From NCBI GenBank assembly GCA_024762485.1, contig JANTHH010000178.1, forward strand, positions 1-5,738: a DNA stretch of 5,738 nucleotides, given 5' to 3'. Both the position numbers and the translations under genes were made by a program. The DNA comes from Chromatiales bacterium (GTDB taxonomy: Bacteria > Pseudomonadota > Gammaproteobacteria > Chromatiales > Chromatiaceae). The notes beneath the pieces are model-generated. The model was not told where the DNA came from, made no database searches, and was given only the letters and a program-made list of their open reading frames with translations. Shown here piece by piece: positions 4,320 through 5,738 of the stretch (its first letter is position 1; each line of letters begins with the position of its first letter).

Positions 4320-4987
4320 TCCCGCCCGCTCGGACAGGTGTCGATGAGGACACAGGACAGGCATCCCGGCTGGCGGGCGCAGGCCTGCTTTGCATGCTGG
4401 ACGATCAGCGCATGGTATTCCCTGAACAGCTCGACATCAGCGGGCAGTGCCGCCTCGAAGCCACTGCGCAGCGATTCGTAGGATGCCTTCTCTCCGACCA
4501 TGCCCAGGCGCTGCAGCAAACGCCGGGTATAGGCATCGATGACGAACACCGGCCGCGCGAAACCGTAAAGCAGAATATCGTCGGCCGTCTCCGGCCCCAC
4601 CCCATTGATCGATAGCAAAAAACGGCGCAACGCACTGGTGGACAGTGCCTCAAGGGATGATTCGCCGCCCGCCTCGAGTAGCGCCAGGCAGAGGTTGCGC
4701 AGTCGCTGCGCCTTGATGTTGTAGTAGCCGGAGGGGCGTATCAGCCCGGCCAGTGCAGATGGGGACATCGTCAGCAGTTTTTCTGCGCTCAGCACATCGG
4801 CCGCCCGCAGGTTGGCTATCGCCTTTTCGACGTTGACCCAGGCGGTATTCTGGGTCAGTACGGCACCCACCATCACCTCGAAGCGGGAGTCGGCCGGCCA
4901 CCAGTGCTGGTGACCGTAGGCAAGCATCAGGCTGTCAAAGAGCCCGAGCAGTTGCTCCTGGGTGGAAGAAAAGGTCTGTTCACTCAC
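4301..4987 (-). CDS. Endonuclease III-related DNA glycosylase (HhH-GPD, COG2231/MagIII-like)
   Basis: This 228-residue base-excision repair protein belongs to the HhH-GPD superfamily. The N-terminal helical part includes the EndoIII-like AVLTQNTAW-x-NVEKA (42-56). The helix-hairpin-helix is at about 124-142 (SINGVGPETADDILLY), and the catalytic aspartate is D151 in VIDAYTRR. The C-terminal cysteines C203-x5-C209-x2-C212-x5-C218 should bind a 4Fe-4S cluster. Where endonuclease III has GVGRKTA with the lyase lysine, this protein has GVGPETA (E133). It is therefore predicted to be a monofunctional glycosylase, perhaps for alkylated purines like MagIII, rather than a glycosylase/AP lyase. The start is GTG 4987; the GTGA overlap with the upstream hydrolase stop and the lack of a clear ribosome site suggest coupled reinitiation. 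The last 19 bp overlap the cyclase gene from the other strand. The fold is certain; the substrate is inferred. Confidence 0.92.
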   Translation of the reverse strand: MSEQTFSSTQEQLLGLFDSLMLAYGHQHWWPADSRFEVMVGAVLTQNTAWVNVEKAIANLRAADVLSAEKLLTMSPSALAGLIRPSGYYNIKAQRLRNLCLALLEAGGESSLEALSTSALRRFLLSINGVGPETADDILLYGFARPVFVIDAYTRRLLQRLGMVGEKASYESLRSGFEAALPADVELFREYHALIVQHAKQACARQPGCLSCVLIDTCPSGRDQLMTV

Positions 4988-5738
4988 AGTGACATGCGCA
5001 GCTGTTCAAGGATGCTGTCCGAGATCTCCTCCCAGACATCATCACCGAGGTCGGGATGCACGCCGGCATCCGTGTCATCGGCATCCCGCAGCAACCGCAG
5101 CACCCGTGGCAGGCCGAACGCCGGCGCATCGGTGGCGGCCACCCAGCCATCACCATCGCGGTCGGCATAGGGGTCGTTCAGTGAGACCGCGTCGAGATCG
5201 TAGGCCGGGGCATCGAGGCCCAGCTGGGTGTTCAGCAGGTCGATCACCTCGTTGGCGATCAGACTGTGTCCCACGTACCCCGGATGGACGCCATCAAGGG
5301 TGAAGGCATCGCCGCTGGACCAGTGGCGTGAGACCTGCCGGCCATCGACGACCAGCTGGCTGCGACCGAGCAGCACATCGCTGAGAACCGTGCCGATATC
5401 GAGCAGATGCACATCGAGCCCGGCATCGGTCGCCGTCTGTACCGCATTGCGGATGCTCTGATTGAAGCTGTCGATGCGACTGACGATGATGTCCTGCTCC
5501 GCCTCGGACAGCACCATGGCATCGCGCTGCTGCCCGTCCTGTTCCAGCACCTGGTTGATGTAGTCGCTGGAATATCCGCTGGCCAGCAGCGTGTACATGA
5601 AGCCGAATGTCAGCACCGAGATCCGGTCACCGTTGCTGGCAGCGGTGGACTGGGGATCAGGCCGGGTGAAGCTCGCTGGCACGGTATAGCCGGGGTCGAG
5701 CTGGCGCAGATGCTGCTCCAGGTCGTTTGCATCCATCA
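4984..5738 (-). CDS. GDSL/SGNH hydrolase (esterase/lipase), 3' portion, 5' end outside window
   Basis: About 250 C-terminal residues are visible, numbered here from the Met at 5736, which is probably internal. FTLDGVHPGYVGHSLIANEVIDLLN (about 145-169) is block V of SGNH hydrolases with the catalytic Asp148-x-x-His151. Blocks I-III, including the nucleophilic serine, must lie beyond the right edge, so this cannot be a complete enzyme as seen. Residues 40-120 are the helical segment that normally precedes block V. After the catalytic domain there is an EF-hand-like loop D192-R-D194-G-D196-G-W-V-A-A-T-D203. A second, degenerate acidic stretch follows near 218-233 (RDADDTDAG). This suggests a calcium-binding C-terminal extension, as found in exported esterases. 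The stop TGA overlaps the glycosylase GTG by 4 bp, so the two are one operon. Substrate class cannot be told from this part. Confidence 0.85.
   Translation of the reverse strand, partial: MDANDLEQHLRQLDPGYTVPASFTRPDPQSTAASNGDRISVLTFGFMYTLLASGYSSDYINQVLEQDGQQRDAMVLSEAEQDIIVSRIDSFNQSIRNAVQTATDAGLDVHLLDIGTVLSDVLLGRSQLVVDGRQVSRHWSSGDAFTLDGVHPGYVGHSLIANEVIDLLNTQLGLDAPAYDLDAVSLNDPYADRDGDGWVAATDAPAFGLPRVLRLLRDADDTDAGVHPDLGDDVWEEISDSILEQLRMSL

Noticed and set aside
4338..4353. GTGTC/GACAC hairpin just after the cyclase stop as an intrinsic terminator
   Set aside because: Only 5 bp with no following T-run; it lies inside the glycosylase coding sequence and is explained by those codons.
3609..4364. 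Long minus-strand open frame of 251 residues over the cyclase gene
   Set aside because: GC-rich antisense shadow: Val/Ala/Gln-rich with no motif, while the plus strand encodes a full GGDEF domain.

Overview
The window looks like gammaproteobacterial chromosome, moderately GC-rich apart from one AT-richer stretch. The protein families seen are a REP-associated tyrosine transposase, a SoxW-like thioredoxin, a GGDEF diguanylate cyclase and a COG2231-type HhH glycosylase. They would fit an environmental, possibly sulfur-oxidising, gammaproteobacterium. The taxon is an inference; no marker gene is present.

Layout. (1) Positions 1-59, minus strand: the first 19 codons of a Y1/RAYT-type transposase running off the left edge, with two hairpin or repeat elements just upstream (85-128 and 134-190). 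(2) Positions 337-1141, plus strand: two adjacent 126-residue secreted proteins that are diverged copies of one another and belong to no family I recognise. (3) Positions 1142-1518: AT-rich and apparently non-coding. (4) Positions 1519-1830, plus strand: a pterin-4a-carbinolamine dehydratase with its complete active-site signature. (5) Positions 2074-3123, minus strand: a periplasmic protein with two thioredoxin folds (CPYC and CNAC). (6) Positions 3124-3407: a divergent intergenic region with a good sigma70 promoter for the thioredoxin gene, several palindromes and a sigma54-like -24/-12 promoter facing the next gene. (7) Positions 3408-4319, plus strand: an apparently active diguanylate cyclase with GGEEF and an RxxD inhibitory site. 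(8) Positions 4301-4987, minus strand: an endonuclease III-like DNA glycosylase with a 4Fe-4S cysteine cluster and no lyase lysine, overlapping the cyclase tail to tail. (9) Positions 4984-5738, minus strand: the 3' part of a GDSL/SGNH hydrolase with an EF-hand-like calcium loop; its stop overlaps the glycosylase GTG start by 4 bp.

How the genes relate. Only two groupings are supported: the tandem secreted-protein pair (43-nt gap, probably co-transcribed) and the hydrolase-glycosylase pair (GTGA overlap, translationally coupled). The cyclase and the thioredoxin gene share a divergent control region but appear to use different promoter classes. The section from about 190 to 1850 is visibly more AT-rich than the rest and begins next to the transposase, so it may be an accessory insertion. 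I see no tRNA, rRNA, CRISPR array or complete mobile element. The best candidates for something undescribed are the secreted-protein pair, the RAYT-proximal hairpin array and the predicted RpoN control of the cyclase.
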